This document shows, piece by piece, positions 13,901 through 29,182 of a stretch of DNA of 64,000 nucleotides. The stretch is taken from positions 15,451,408 through 15,515,407 of the forward strand of contig NC_064046.1 of NCBI RefSeq assembly GCF_932526225.1. Reading direction: 5' to 3'. Under the pieces are notes generated by a model. The model saw only the letters and a list, made by a program, of their open reading frames with translations, was not told where the DNA came from and did no database searches. The position numbers were made by a program, and so were the translations under genes. The first letter of the stretch is position 1. The number at the start of each line of letters is the position of its first letter. Source of the DNA: Nematostella vectensis. Lineage: Eukaryota; Cnidaria; Anthozoa; Actiniaria; Edwardsiidae.

Positions 13901-15605
13901 TCAGCGGGAATCCAACCCGGGTCGTTGCGTTAGTAGTCAAGTGCCCGCAACGAAAGACTAACGTGGCATTGCTGAAGGGAATTGTAATGAAAATTACTTT
14001 TAATACTATTGGTATCGTAAACTATCCCAAGCAAAGTCACCATCGGACTGGAGGTTACATTCGGGAAAAGCTTCAGGGTTACATTCGGGAATTTGTTTTA
14101 CGAGTGTAACCTCCAAAAGGTTACAATCGATAAATTTTTTTCCGAATGTAAATTCCAAAAAGTAACATTAGGAAAAATAAAACAGTATACTCGGAAAAAA
14201 AGGTATATCAATCTATCGAGCGCTATGCTCTTTGTTAGAATCTACTTAATGAAGTTATCCAAGGAATCTAGTTAGTTCTTGTGTGCATAAAATATGTACA
14301 GGATCCTGAACAAAGCATGAGCACATCAAAGATGAGCACATCAAAAATGTCGCTATACCTTCTTTTTATGTCATGACACACAAAGAACAGTATAATTAAG
14401 TATCGATATTAAAAAAAAAAAATAAAGAAACAAAAATATGCTATCAGCGGGAATCGAACCCGGGTCGCTGCGTTAGTAGTCAAGTGCCCGCAACGAAAGA
14501 CTAACGTGGCATTGCTGAAGGGAATTGTAATGAAAATTACTTTTAATACTATCGATATCGTAAACTATCCCAAGCAAAGTCACCATCGGACTGGAGGTTA
14601 CATTCGGGAAAAGCTTCAGGGTTACATTCGGGAATTTGTTTTACGAGTGTAACCTCCAAAAGGTTACAATCGATAATTTTTTTTCCGAATGTAAATTCCA
14701 AAAAGTAACATTAGGAAAAATAAAACAGTATACTCGGAAAAAAAAAAGGTATATCAATCTATCGAGCGTTATGCTCTATGTTAGAATCTACTTAATCAAG
14801 TTATCCAAGGAATCTAGTTAGTTCTTGTGTGCATAAAATATGTACAGGATCCTGAACAAAGCATGAGCACATCAAAGATGCTGAGAGTACATAAAAATGT
14901 TCCTATACCTTCTTTTAATGTCATGACACACCAAGAACAGTATAATTAAGTATCGATATTTAAAAAAAAAAATAAAGAAAAAAAAAATAGGCTATCAGCG
15001 GGAATTTGAACCCGGGTCGCTGCGTTAGTAGTCAAGTGCCCGCAACGAAAGACTAACGTGGCATTGCTGAAGGGAATTGTAATGAAAATTACTTTTAATA
15101 CTATTGGTATCGTAAACTATCCCAAGCAAAGTCACCATCGGACTGGAGGTTACATTCGGGAAAAGCTTCAGGGTTACATTCGGGAATTTGTTTTACGAGT
15201 GTAACCTCCAAAAGGTTACAATCGATAATTTTTTTCCGAATGTAAATTCCAAAAAGTAACATTAGGAAAAATAAAACAGTATACTCGGAAAAAAAGGTAT
15301 ATCAATCTATCGAGCGCTATGCTCTTTGTTAGAATCTACTTAATGAAGTTATCCAAGGAATCTAGTTAGTTCTTGTGTGCATAAAATATGTACAGGATCC
15401 TGAACAAAGCATGAGCACATCAAAGATGCGGAGAGTACATAAAAATGTCCCTATACCTTCTTTTTATGTCATGACACACCCAGAACAGTATAATTAAGTA
15501 TCGATATTTAAAAAAAAAAATAAAGAAAAAAAAATAGGCTATCAGCGGGAATCAAACCCGGGTCGCTGCGTTAGTAGTCAAGTGCCCGCAACGAAAGACT
15601 AACGT
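7950..15605 (+). repeat. 7-mer HOR, two tandem units (3,827 bp)
   Basis: Boxes 8431, 8977, 9523, 10070, 10613, 11164 and 11711 match 12258, 12804, 13349, 13897, 14440, 14991 and 15538, each shifted by 3826-3827. Private alleles repeat exactly: CAGAAGGAATC (8977/12804), CTGCCTTAG (9551/13378), GGAATCCAACCC with GTCGTTGCG (10070/13897), GAATTTGAACCC (11164/14991) and GGAATCAAACCC (11711/15538). The unit joint lies between the TCAAACCC of one box and the GAAATG that follows it (about 11727-11800). Differences are few: CAGGAACCTG at 11023 versus CAGGATCCTG, a TC/AA change at 8702-8712, and TATATCTAAG at 13303. Confidence 0.92.
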
Positions 15606-18600
15606 GGCATTGCTGAAGGGAATTGTAATGAAAATTACTTTTAATACTATTGGTATCGTAAACTATCCCAAGCAAAGTCACCATCGGACTGGAGGTTACA
15701 TTCGGGAAAAGCTTCAGGGTTACATTCGGGAATTTGTTTTACGAGTGTAACCTCCAAAAGGTTACAATCGATAAATTTTTTTCCGAATGTAAATTCCAAA
15801 AAGTAACATTAGGAAAAATAAAACAGTATACTCGGAAAAAAAGGTATATCAATCTATCGAGCGCTATGCTCTATGTTAGAATCTACTTAATCAAGTTATT
15901 CAAGGAATATAGTTAGTTCTTGTGTGCATAAAATATGTACAGGATCCTGAACAAAGCATGAGCACATCAAAGATGCTGAGAGTACATAAAAATGTCCCTA
16001 TACCTTCTTTTTATGTCATGACACACCAAGAACAGTATAATTAAGTATCGATATTTAAAAAATAAATAATAAAGGAAAAAAAATAGGCTATCAGCGGGAA
16101 TCGAACCCGGGTCGCTGCGTTAGTAGTCAAGTGCCCGCAACAAAAGACTAACGTGGCATTGCTGAAGGGAATTGCAATGAAAATTACTTTTAATACTATT
16201 GGTATCGTAAACTATCCCAAGCAGTCACCATCGAGCTGGAGGTTACATTCGGGAAAAGCTTCAGGGTTACATTCGGGAATTTGTTTTACGAGTGTAACCT
16301 CCAAAAGGTTACAATCGATAGTTTTTTTTTTTCGAATGTAAATTCCAAAAAGTAACATTAGGAAAAATAAAACAGTATACTCGGAAAAAAAGGTATATCA
16401 ATCTATCGAGCGCTATGCTCTATTTTAGAATCTCCTTTATCAAGTTATTCAAGGAATCTAGTTAGTTCTTGTGTGCATAAAATATGTACAGGATCCTGAA
16501 CAAAGCATGAGCACATCAAAGATGCTGAGAGTACATAAAAATGTCCCTATACCTTCTTTTATGTCATGACACACCAAGAACTGTATAATTAAGTATCGAT
16601 ATTTAAAAAAAAAATAAAGAACAAAAAATAGGCTATCATCGGGAATCGAACCCGGGTCGCAGCGTTAGTAGTCAAGTGCCCGCAACGAAAGACTAACGTG
16701 GCATTGCTGAAGGGAATTGTAATGAAAATTACTTTTAATACTATTGGTATCGTAAACTTTCCCAAGCAAAGTCACCATCGGACTGGAGGTTACATTCGGG
16801 AAAAGCTTCAGGGTTACATTCGGGAATTTGTTTTACGAGTGTAACCTCCAAAAGGTTACAATCGATAGTTTTTTTTTTTCGAATGTAAATTCCAAAAAGT
16901 AACATTAGGAAAAATAAAACAGTATACTCGGAAAAAAAGGTATATCAATCTATCGAGCGCTATGCTCTATTTTAGAATCTCCTTTATCAAGTTATTCAAG
17001 GAATCTAGTTAGTTCTTGTGTGCATAAAATATGTACAGGATCCTGAACAAAGCATGAGCACATCAAAGATGCTGAGAGTACATAAAAATGTCCCTATACC
17101 TTCTTTTTATGTCATGACACACCAAGAACAGTATAATTAAGTATCGATATTTAAAAAAAAAATAAAGAACAAAAAATAGGCTATCATCGGGAATCGAACC
17201 CGGGTCGCAGCGTTAGTAGTCAAGTGCCCGCAACGAAAGACTAACGTGGCATTGCTGAAGGGAATTGTAATGAAAATTACTTTTAATACTATTGGTATCG
17301 TAAACTATCCCAAGCAAAGTCACCATCGGACTGGAGGTTACATTCGGGAAAAGCTTCAGGGTTACATTCGGGAATTTGTTTTACGAGTGTAACCTTCAAA
17401 CGGTTACAATCGATAATTTTTTTTTCCGAATGTAAATTCCAAAAAGTAACATTAGGAAAAATAAAACAGTATACTCGGAAAAAAAGGTATATCAATCTAT
17501 CGAGCTCTATGCTCTATGTTAGAATCTACTTAATCAAGTTATCCAAGGAATCTAGTTAGTTCTTGTGTGCATAAAATATGTACAGGATCCTGAACAAAGC
17601 ATGAGCACATCAAAGATGCTGAGAGTACATAAAAATGTCCCTATACCTTCTTTTTATGTCATGACACACCAAGAACAGTATAATTAAGTATCGATATTTA
17701 AAAAAAAAATTAAGAAAAAAAAAATAGGCTATCAGCGGGAATCGAACCCGGGTCGCTGCGTTAGTAGTCAAGTGCCCGCAACGAAAGACTACAAGGCATT
17801 GCTGAAGGGAATTGTAATGAAAATTACTTTCAATACTATTGGTATCGTAAACTATCCCAAGCAAAGTCACCATCGGACTGGAGGTTACATTCGGGAAAAG
17901 CTTCAGGGTTACATTCGGGAATTTGTTTTACGAGTGTAACCTCCAAAAGGTTACAATCGATAATTTTTTTCCGAATGTAAATTCCAAAAAGTAACATTAG
18001 GAAAAATAAAACAGTATACTCGGAAAAAAAGGTATATCAATCTATCGAGCGCTGTGCTCTATGTTAGAATCTACTTAATCAAGTTATCCAAGGAATCTAG
18101 TTAGTTCTTGTGTGCATAAAATATGTACAGGATCCTGAACAAAGCATGAGCACATCAAAGATGCTGAGAGTACATAAAAATGTTCCTATACCTTCTTTTT
18201 ATGTCATGACACACCAAGAACAGTATAATTAAGTATCGATATTAAAAAAAAAAATAAAGAAAAAAAAATAGGCTATCAGCGGGAATCGAACCCGGGTCGC
18301 TGCCTTAGTAGTCAAGTGCCCGCAACGAAAGACTAACGTGGCATTGCTGAAGGGAATTGTAATGAAAATTACTTTTAATACTATTGGTATCGTAAACTAT
18401 CCCAAGCAAAGTCACCATCGAACTGGAGGTTACATTCGGGAAAAGCTTTAGGGTTAGATTCGGGAATTTGTTTTACGAGTGTATCCTCCAAAAGGTTACA
18501 ATCGATAATTTTTTTCCGAATGTAAATTCCAAAAAGTAACATTAGGAAAAATAAAACAGTATACTCGGAAAAAAAGGTATATCAATCTATCGAGCGCTAT

Positions 18601-21600
18601 GCTCTATGTTAGAATCTACTTAATGAAGTTATCCAAGGAATCTAGTTAGTTCTTGTGTGCATAAAATATGTACAGGATCCTGAACAAAGCACGAGCACAT
18701 CAAAGATGCTGAGAGTACATAAAAATGTCCCTATACCTTCTTTTTATGTCATGACACACCAAGAACAGTATAATTAAGTATCGATATTTAAAAAAAAAAA
18801 ATAAAGAAAAAAAAAATAGGCTATCAGCGGGAATCAAACCCGGGTCGTTGCGTTAGTAGTCAAGTGCCCGCAACGAAAGACTAACGTGGCATTGCTGAAG
18901 GGAATTGTAATGAAAATTACTTTTAATACTATTGGTATCGTAAACTATCCCAAGCAAAGTCACCATCGGACTGGAGGTTACATTCGGGAAAAGCTTCAGG
19001 GTTACATTCGGGAATTTGTTTTACGAGTGTAACCTCCAAAAGGTTACAATCGATAAATTTTTTTCCGAATGTAAATTCCAAAAAGTAACATTAGGAAAAA
19101 TAAAACAGTATACTCGGAAAAAAAGGTATATCAATCTATCGAGCGCTATGCTCTTAGTTAGAATCTACTTAATGAAGTTATCCAAGGAATCTAGTTAGTT
19201 CTTGTGTGCATAAAATATGTACAGGATCCTGAACAAAGCATGAGCACATCAAAGATGAGCACATCAAAAATGTCGCTATACCTTCTTTTTATGTCATGAC
19301 ACACCAAGAACAGTATAATTAAGTATCGATATTAAAAAAAAAAAAATAAAGAAACAAAAATATGCTATCAGCGGGAATCGAACCCGGGTCGCTGCGTTAG
19401 TAGTCAAGTGCCCGCAACGAAAGACTAACGTGGCATTGCTGAAGGGAATTGTAATGAAAATTACTTTTAATACTATCGATATCGTAAACTATCCCAAGCA
19501 AAGTCACCATCGGACTGGAGGTTACATTCGGGAAAAGCTTCAGGGTTACATTCGGGAATTTGTTTTACGAGTGTAACCTCCAAAAGGTTACAATCGATAA
19601 TTTTTTTTCCGAATGTAAATTCCAAAAAGTAACATTAGGAAAAATAAAACAGTATACTCGGAAAAAAAAAAGGTATATCAATCTATCGAGCGTTATGCTC
19701 TATGTTAGAATCTACTTAATCAAGTTATCCAAGGAATCTAGTTAGTTCTTGTGTGCATAAAATATGTACAGGATCCTGAACAAAGCATGAGCACATCAAA
19801 GATGCTGAGAGTACATAAAAATGTTCCTATACCTTCTTTTAATGTCATGACACACCAAGAACAGTATAATTAAGTATCGATATTTAAAAAAAAAAATAAA
19901 GAAAAAAAAAATAGGCTATCAGCGGGAATCGAACCCGGGTCGCTGCGTTAGTAGTCAAGTGCCCGCAACGAAAGACTAACGTGGCATTGCTGAAGGGAAT
20001 TGTAATGAAAATTACTTTTAATACTATTGGTATCGTAAACTATCCCAAGCAAAGTCACCATCGGACTGGAGGTTACATTCGGGAAAAGCTTCAGGGTTAC
20101 ATTCGGGAATTTGTTTTACGAGTGTAACCTCCAAAAGGTTACAATCGATAAATTTTTTTCCGAATGTAAATTCCAAAAAGTAACATTAGGAAAAATAAAA
20201 CAGTATACTCGGAAAAAAAGGTATATCAATCTATCGAGCGCTATGCTCTATGTTAGAATCTACTTAATCAAGTTATTCAAGGAATCTAGTTAGTTCTTGT
20301 GTGCATAAAATATGTACAGGATCCTGAACAAAGCATGAGCACATCAAAGATGCTGAGAGTACATAAAAATGTCCCTATACCTTCTTTTTATGTCATGACA
20401 CACCAAGAACAGTATAATTAAGTATCGATATTTAAAAAATAAATAATAAAGGAAAAAAAATAGGCTATCAGCGGGAATCGAACCCGGGTCGCTGCGTTAG
20501 TAGTCAAGTGCCCGCAACAAAAGACTAACGTGGCATTGCTGAAGGGAATTGCAATGAAAATTACTTTTAATACTATTGGTATCGTAAACTATCCCAAGCA
20601 GTCACCATCGAGCTGGAGGTTACATTCGGGAAAAGCTTCAGGGTTACATTCGGGAATTTGTTTTACGAGTGTAACCTCCAAAAGGTTACAATCGATAGTT
20701 TTTTTTTTTCGAATGTAAATTCCAAAAAGTAACATTAGGAAAAATAAAACAGTATACTCGGAAAAAAAGGTATATCAATCTATCGAGCGCTATGCTCTAT
20801 TTTAGAATCTCCTTTATCAAGTTATTCAAGGAATCTAGTTAGTTCTTGTGTGCATAAAATATGTACAGGATCCTGAACAAAGCATGAGCACATCAAAGAT
20901 GCTGAGAGTACATAAAAATGTCCCTATACCTTCTTTTATGTCATGACACACCAAGAACAGTATAATTAAGTATCGATATTTAAAAAAAAAATAAAGAACA
21001 AAAAATAGGCTATCATCGGGAATCGAACCCGGGTCGCAGCGTTAGTAGTCAAGTGCCCGCAACGAAAGACTAACGTGGCATTGCTGAAGGGAATTGTAAT
21101 GAAAATTACTTTTAATACTATTGGTATCGTAAACTATCCCAAGCAAAGTCACCATCGGACTGGAGGTTACATTCGGGAAAAGCTTCAGGGTTACATTCGG
21201 GAATTTGTTTTACGAGTGTAACCTCCAAAAGGTTACAATCGATAGTTTTTTTTTTTCGAATGTAAATTCCAAAAAGTAACATTAGGAAAAATAAAACAGT
21301 ATACTCGGAAAAAAAGGTATATCAATCTATCGAGCGCTATGCTCTATTTTAGAATCTCCTTTATCAAGTTATTCAAGGAATCTAGTTAGTTCTTGTGTGC
21401 ATAAAATATGTACAGGATCCTGAACAAAGCATGAGCACATCAAAGATGCTGAGAGTACATAAAAATGTCCCTATACCTTCTTTTTATGTCATGACACACC
21501 AAGAACAGTATAATTAAGTATCGATATTTAAAAAAAAAATAAAGAACAAAAAATAGGCTATCATCGGGAATCGAACCCGGGTCGCAGCGTTAGTAGTCAA

Positions 21601-24600
21601 GTGCCCGCAACGAAAGACTAACGTGGCATTGCTGAAGGGAATTGTAATGAAAATTACTTTTAATACTATTGGTATCGTAAACTATCCCAAGCAAAGTCAC
21701 CATCGGACTGGAGGTTACATTCGGGAAAAGCTTCAGGGTTACATTCGGGAATTTGTTTTACGAGTGTAACCTTCAAACGGTTACAATCGATAATTTTTTT
21801 TTCCGAATGTAAATTCCAAAAAGTAACATTAGGAAAAATAAAACAGTATACTCGGAAAAAAAGGTATATCAATCTATCGAGCGCTATGCTCTATGTTAGA
21901 ATCTACTTAATCAAGTTATCCAAGGAATCTAGTTAGTTCTTGTGTGCATAAAATATGTACAGGATCCTGAACAAAGCATGAGCACATCAAAGATGCTGAG
22001 AGTACATAAAAATGTCCCTATACCTTCTTTTTATGTCATGACACACCAAGAACAGTATAATTAAGTATCGATATTTAAAAAAAAAATTAAGAAAAAAAAA
22101 ATAGGCTATCAGCGGGAATCGAACCCGGGTCGCTGCGTTAGTAGTCAAGTGCCCGCAACGAAAGACTACAAGGCATTGCTGAAGGGAATTGTAATGAAAA
22201 TTACTTTCAATACTATTGGTATCGTAAACTATCCCAAGCAAAGTCACCATCGGACTGGAGGTTACATTCGGGAAAAGCTTCAGGGTTACATTCGGGAATT
22301 TGTTTTACGAGTGTAACCTCCAAAAGGTTACAATCGATAATTTTTTTCCGAATGTAAATTCCAAAAAGTAACATTAGGAAAAATAAAACAGTATACTCGG
22401 AAAAAAAGGTATATCAATCTATCGAGCGCTGTGCTCTATGTTAGAATCTACTTAATCAAGTTATCCAAGGAATCTAGTTAGTTCTTGTGTGCATAAAATA
22501 TGTACAGGATCCTGAACAAAGCATGAGCACATCAAAGATGCTGAGAGTACATAAAAATGTTCCTATACCTTCTTTTTATGTCATGACACACCAAGAACAG
22601 TATAATTAAGTATCGATATTAAAAAAAAAAATAAAGAAAAAAAAATAGGCTATCAGCGGGAATCGAACCCGGGTCGCTGCCTTAGTAGTCAAGTGCCCGC
22701 AACGAAAGACTAACGTGGCATTGCTGAAGGGAATTGTAATGAAAATTACTTTTAATACTATTGGTATCGTAAACTATCCCAAGCAAAGTCACCATCGAAC
22801 TGGAGGTTACATTCGGGAAAAGCTTTAGGGTTAGATTCGGGAATTTGTTTTACGAGTGTATCCTCCAAAAGGTTACAATCGATAATTTTTTTCCGAATGT
22901 AAATTCCAAAAAGTAACATTAGGAAAAATAAAACAGTATACTCGGAAAAAAAGGTATATCAATCTATCGAGCGCTATGCTCTATGTTAGAATCTACTTAA
23001 TGAAGTTATCCAAGGAATCTAGTTAGTTCTTGTGTGCATAAAATATGTACAGGATCCTGAACAAAGCACGAGCACATCAAAGATGCTGAGAGTACATAAA
23101 AATGTCCCTATACCTTCTTTTTATGTCATGACACACCAAGAACAGTATAATTAAGTATCGATATTTAAAAAAAAAAAAATAAAGAAAAAAAAAATAGGCT
23201 ATCAGCGGGAATCAAACCCGGGTCGTTGCGTTAGTAGTCAAGTGCCCGCAACGAAAGACTAACGTGGCATTGCTGAAGGGAATTGTAATGAAAATTACTT
23301 TTAATACTATTGGTATCGTAAACTATCCCAAGCAAAGTCACCATCGGACTGGAGGTTACATTCGGGAAAAGCTTCAGGGTTACATTCGGGAATTTGTTTT
23401 ACGAGTGTAACCTCCAAAAGGTTACAATCGATAAATTTTTTTCCGAATGTAAATTCCAAAAAGTAACATTAGGAAAAATAAAACAGTATACTCGGAAAAA
23501 AAGGTATATCAATCTATCGAGCGCTATGCTCTTTGTTAGAATCTACTTAATGAAGTTATCCAAGGAATCTAGTTAGTTCTTGTGTGCATAAAATATGTAC
23601 AGGATCCTGAACAAAGCATGAGCACATCAAAGATGAGCACATCAAAAATGTCGCTATACCTTCTTTTTATGTCATGACACACCAAGAACAGTATAATTAA
23701 GTATCGATATTAAAAAAAAAAAATAAAGAAACAAAAATATGCTATCAGCGGGAATCGAACCCGGGTCGCTGCGTTAGTAGTCAAGTGCCCGCAACGAAAG
23801 ACTAACGTGGCATTGCTGAAGGGAATTGTAATGAAAATTACTTTTAATACTATCGATATCGTAAACTATCCCAAGCAAAGTCACCATCGGACTGGAGGTT
23901 ACATTCGGGAAAAGCTTCAGGGTTACATTCGGGAATTTGTTTTACGAGTGTAACCTCCAAAAGGTTACAATCGATAATTTTTTTTCCGAATGTAAATTCC
24001 AAAAAGTAACATTAGGAAAAATAAAACAGTATACTCGGAAAAAAAAAAGGTATATCAATCTATCGAGCGTTATGCTCTATGTTAGAATCTACTTAATCAA
24101 GTTATCCAAGGAATCTAGTTAGTTCTTGTGTGCATAAAATATGTACAGGATCCTGAACAAAGCATGAGCACATCAAAGATGCTGAGAGTACATAAAAATG
24201 TTCCTATACCTTCTTTTAATGTCATGACACACCAAGAACAGTATAATTAAGTATCGATATTTAAAAAAAAAAATAAAGAAAAAAAAAATAGGCTATCAGC
24301 GGGAATCGAACCCGGGTCGCTGCGTTAGTAGTCAAGTGCCCGCAACGAAAGACTAACGTGGCATTGCTGAAGGGAATTGTAATGAAAATTACTTTTAATA
24401 CTATTGGTATCGTAAACTATCCCAAGCAAAGTCACCATCGGACTGGAGGTTACATTCGGGAAAAGCTTCAGGGTTACATTCGGGAATTTGTTTTACGAGT
24501 GTAACCTCCAAAAGGTTACAATCGATAATTTTTTTCCGAATGTAAATTCCAAAAAGTAACATTAGGAAAAATAAAACAGTATACTCGGAAAAAAAGGTAT

Positions 24601-27600
24601 ATCAATCTATCGAGCGCTATGCTCTTTGTTAGAATCTACTTAATGAAGTTATCCAAGGAATCTAGTTAGTTCTTGTGTGCATAAAATATGTACAGGATCC
24701 TGAACAAAGCATGAGCACATCAAAGATGCGGAGAGTACATAAAAATGTCCCTATACCTTCTTTTTATGTCATGACACACCCAGAACAGTATAATTAAGTA
24801 TCGATATTTAAAAAAAAAAATAAAGAAAAAAAAATAGGCTATCAGCGGGAATCAAACCCGGGTCGCTGCGTTAGTAGTCAAGTGCCCGCAACGAAAGACT
24901 AACGTGGCATTGCTGAAGGGAATTGTAATGAAAATTACTTTTAATACTATTGGTATCGTAAACTATCCCAAGCAAAGTCACCATCGGACTGGAGGTTACA
25001 TTCGGGAAAAGCTTCAGGGTTACATTCGGGAATTTGTTTTACGAGTGTAACCTCCAAAAGGTTACAATCGATAAATTTTTTTCCGAATGTAAATTCCAAA
25101 AAGTAACATTAGGAAAAATAAAACAGTATACTCGGAAAAAAAGGTATATCAATCTATCGAGCGCTATGCTCTATGTTAGAATCTACTTAATCAAGTTATT
25201 CAAGGAATCTAGTTAGTTCTTGTGTGCATAAAATATGTACAGGATCCTGAACAAAGCATGAGCACATCAAAGATGCTGAGAGTACATAAAAATGTCCCTA
25301 TACCTTCTTTTTATGTCATGACACACCAAGAACAGTATAATCAAGTATCGATATTTAAAAAAAAAATAATAAAGGAAAAAAAATAGGCTATCAGCGGGAA
25401 TCGAACCCGGGTCGCTGCGTTAGTAGTCAAGTGCCCGCAACAAAAGACTAACGTGGCATTGCTGAAGGGAATTGCAATGAAAATTACTTTTAATACTATT
25501 GGTATCGTAAACTATCCCAAGCAGTCACCATCGAGCTGGAGGTTACATTCGGGAAAAGCTTCAGGGTTACATTCGGGAATTTGTTTTACGAGTGTAACCT
25601 CCAAAAGGTTACAATCGATAGTTTTTTTTTTTCGAATGTAAATTCCAAAAAGTAACATTAGGAAAAATAAAACAGTATACTCGGAAAAAAAGGTATATCA
25701 ATCTATCGAGCGCTATGCTCTATTTTAGAATCTCCTTTATCAAGTTATTCAAGGAATCTAGTTAGTTCTTGTGTGCATAAAATATGTACAGGATCCTGAA
25801 CAAAGCATGAGCACATCAAAGATGCTGAGAGTACATAAAAATGTCCCTATACCTTCTTTTTATGTCATGACACACCAAGAACAGTATAATTAAGTATCGA
25901 TATTTAAAAAAAAAATAAAGAACAAAAAATAGGCTATCATCGGGAATCGAACCCGGGTCGCAGCGTTAGTAGTCAAGTGCCCGCAACGAAAGACTAACGT
26001 GGCATTGCTGAAGGGAATTGTAATGAAAATTACTTTTAATACTATTGGTATCGTAAACTATCCCAAGCAAAGTCACCATCGGACTGGAGGTTACATTCGG
26101 GAAAAGCTTCAGGGTTACATTCGGGAATTTGTTTTACGAGTGTAACCTCCAAAAGGTTACAATCGATAGTTTTTTTTTTTCGAATGTAAATTCCAAAAAG
26201 TAACATTAGGAAAAATAAAACAGTATACTCGGAAAAAAAGGTATATCAATCTATCGAGCGCTATGCTCTATTTTAGAATCTCCTTTATCAAGTTATTCAA
26301 GGAATCTAGTTAGTTCTTGTGTGCATAAAATATGTACATGATCCTGAACAAAGCATGAGCACATCAAAGATGCTGAGAGTACATAAAAATGTCCCTATAC
26401 CTTCTTTTTATGTCATGACACACCAAGAACAGTATAATTAAGTATCGATATTTAAAAAAAAAATAAAGAACAAAAAATAGGCTATCATCGGGAATCGAAC
26501 CCGGGTCGCAGCGTTAGTAGTCAAGTGCCCGCAACGAAAGACTAACGTGGCATTGCTGAAGGGAATTGTAATGAAAATTACTTTTAATACTATTGGTATC
26601 GTAAACTATCCCAAGCAAAGTCACCATCGGACTGGAGGTTACATTCGGGAAAAGCTTCAGGGTTACATTCGGGAATTTGTTTTACGAGTGTAACCTTCAA
26701 ACGGTTACAATCGATAATTTTTTTTTCCGAATGTAAATTCCAAAAAGTAACATTAGGAAAAATAAAACAGTATACTCGGAAAAAAAGGTATATCAATCTA
26801 TCGAGCGCTATGCTCTATGTTAGAATCTACTTAATCAAGTTATCCAAGGAATCTAGTTAGTTCTTGTGTGCATAAAATATGTACAGGATCCTGAACAAAG
26901 CATGAGCACATCAAAGATGCTGAGAGTACATAAAAATGTCCCTATACCTTTTTATGTCATGACACACCAAGAACAGTATAATTAAGTATCGATATTTAAA
27001 AAAAAAATTAAGAAAAAAAAAATAGGCTATCAGCGGGAATCGAACCCGGGTCGCTGCGTTAGTAGTCAAGTGCCCGCAACGAAAGACTACAAGGCATTGC
27101 TGAAGGGAATTGTAATGAAAATTACTTTCAATACTATTGGTATCGTAAACTATCCCAAGCAAAGTCACCATCGGACTGGAGGTTACATTCGGGAAAAGCT
27201 TCAGGGTTACATTCGGGAATTTGTTTTACGAGTGTAACCTCCAAAAGGTTACAATCGATAATTTTTTTCCGAATGTAAATTCCAAAAAGTAACATTAGGA
27301 AAAATAAAACAGTATACTCGGAAAAAAAGGTATATCAATCTATCGAGCGCTGTGCTCTATGTTAGAATCTACTTAATCAAGTTATCCAAGGAATCTAGTT
27401 AGTTCTTGTGTGCATAAAATATGTACAGGATCCTGAACAAAGCATGAGCACATCAAAGATGCTGAGAGTACATAAAAATGTTCCTATACCTTCTTTTTAT
27501 GTCATGACACACCAAGAACAGTATAATTAAGTATCGATATTAAAACAAAAAATAAAGAAAAAAAAATAGGCTATCAGCGGGAATCGAACCCGGGTCGCTG

Positions 27601-27603
27601 CCT

Positions 27604-27717
27604 TAGTAGTCAAGTGCCCGCAACGAAAGACTACAAGGCATTGCTGAAGGGAATTGTAATGAAAATTACTTTTAATACTATTGGTATCGTAAACTATCCC
27701 AAGCAAAGTCACCATCG
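27604..27717 (+). repeat. Mosaic patch inside copy 51
   Basis: The copy with box at 27570 has CTGCCTTAG and, farther on, CCATCGAAC, GGTTAGATTCGG and GTATCCTCC, exactly as its HOR counterparts at 18272 and 22649. Between these markers it carries ACTACAAGG, which belongs to the adjacent monomer type (27026 and counterparts 17728, 22105), instead of ACTAACGTGG. Both flanks keep the original type, so the exchanged tract is at most about 114 bp. Its A tract also has a private C (27545). Confidence 0.8.
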
Positions 27718-29182
27718 AACTGGAGGTTACATTCGGGAAAAGCTTTAGGGTTAGATTCGGGAATTTGTTTTACGAGTGTATCCTCCAAAAGGTTACAATC
27801 GATAATTTTTTTCCGAATGTAAATTCCAAAAAGTAACATTAGGAAAAATAAAACAGTATACTCGGAAAAAAAGGTATATCAATCTATCGAGCGCTATGCT
27901 CTATGTTAGAATCTACTTAATGAAGTTATCCAAGGAATCTAGTTAGTTCTTGTGTGCATAAAATATGTACAGGATCCTGAACAAAGCACGAGCACATCAA
28001 AGATGCTGAGAGTACATAAAAATGTCCCTATACCTTCTTTTTATGTCATGACACACCAAGAACAGTATAATTAAGTATCGATATTTAAAAAAAAAAAAAT
28101 AAAGAAAAAAAAAATAGGCTATCAGCGGGAATCAAACCCGGGTCGTTGCGTTAGTAGTCAAGTGCCCGCAACGAAAGACTAACGTGGCATTGCTGAAGGG
28201 AATTGTAATGAAAATTACTTTTAATACTATTGGTATCGTAAACTATCCCAAGCAAAGTCACCATCGGACTGGAGGTTACATTCGGGAAAAGCTTCAGGGT
28301 TACATTCGGGAATTTGTTTTACGAGTGTAACCTCCAAAAGGTTACAATCGATAAATTTTTTTCCGAATGTAAATTCCAAAAAGTAACATTAGGAAAAATA
28401 AAACAGTATACTCGGAAAAAAAGGTATATCAATCTATCGAGCGCTATGCTCTTTGTTAGAATCTACTTAATGAAGTTATCCAAGGAATCTAGTTAGTTCT
28501 TGTGTGCATAAAATATGTACAGGATCCTGAACAAAGCATGAGCACATCAAAGATGAGCACATCAAAAATGTCGCTATACCTTCTTTTTATGTCATGACAC
28601 ACCAAGAACAGTATAATTAAGTATCGATATTAAAAAAAAAAAATAAAGAAACAAAAATATGCTATCAGCGGGAATCGAACCCGGGTCGCTGCGTTAGTAG
28701 TCAAGTGCCCGCAACGAAAGACTAACGTGGCATTGCTGAAGGGAATTGTAATGAAAATTACTTTTAATACTATCGATATCGTAAACTATCCCAAGCAAAG
28801 TCACCATCGGACTGGAGGTTACATTCGGGAAAAGCTTCAGGGTTACATTCGGGAATTTGTTTTACGAGTGTAACCTCCAAAAGGTTACAATCGATAATTT
28901 TTTTTCCGAATGTAAATTCCAAAAAGTAACATTAGGAAAAATAAAACAGTATACTCGGAAAAAAAAAAGGTATATCAATCTATCGAGCGTTATGCTCTAT
29001 GTTAGAATCTACTTAATCAAGTTATCCAAGGAATCTAGTTAGTTCTTGTGTGCATAAAATATGTACAGGATCCTGAACAAAGCATGAGCACATCAAAGAT
29101 GCTGAGAGTACATAAAAATATTCCTATACCTTCTTTTTATGTCATGACACACCAAGAACAGTATAATTAAGTATCGATATTT

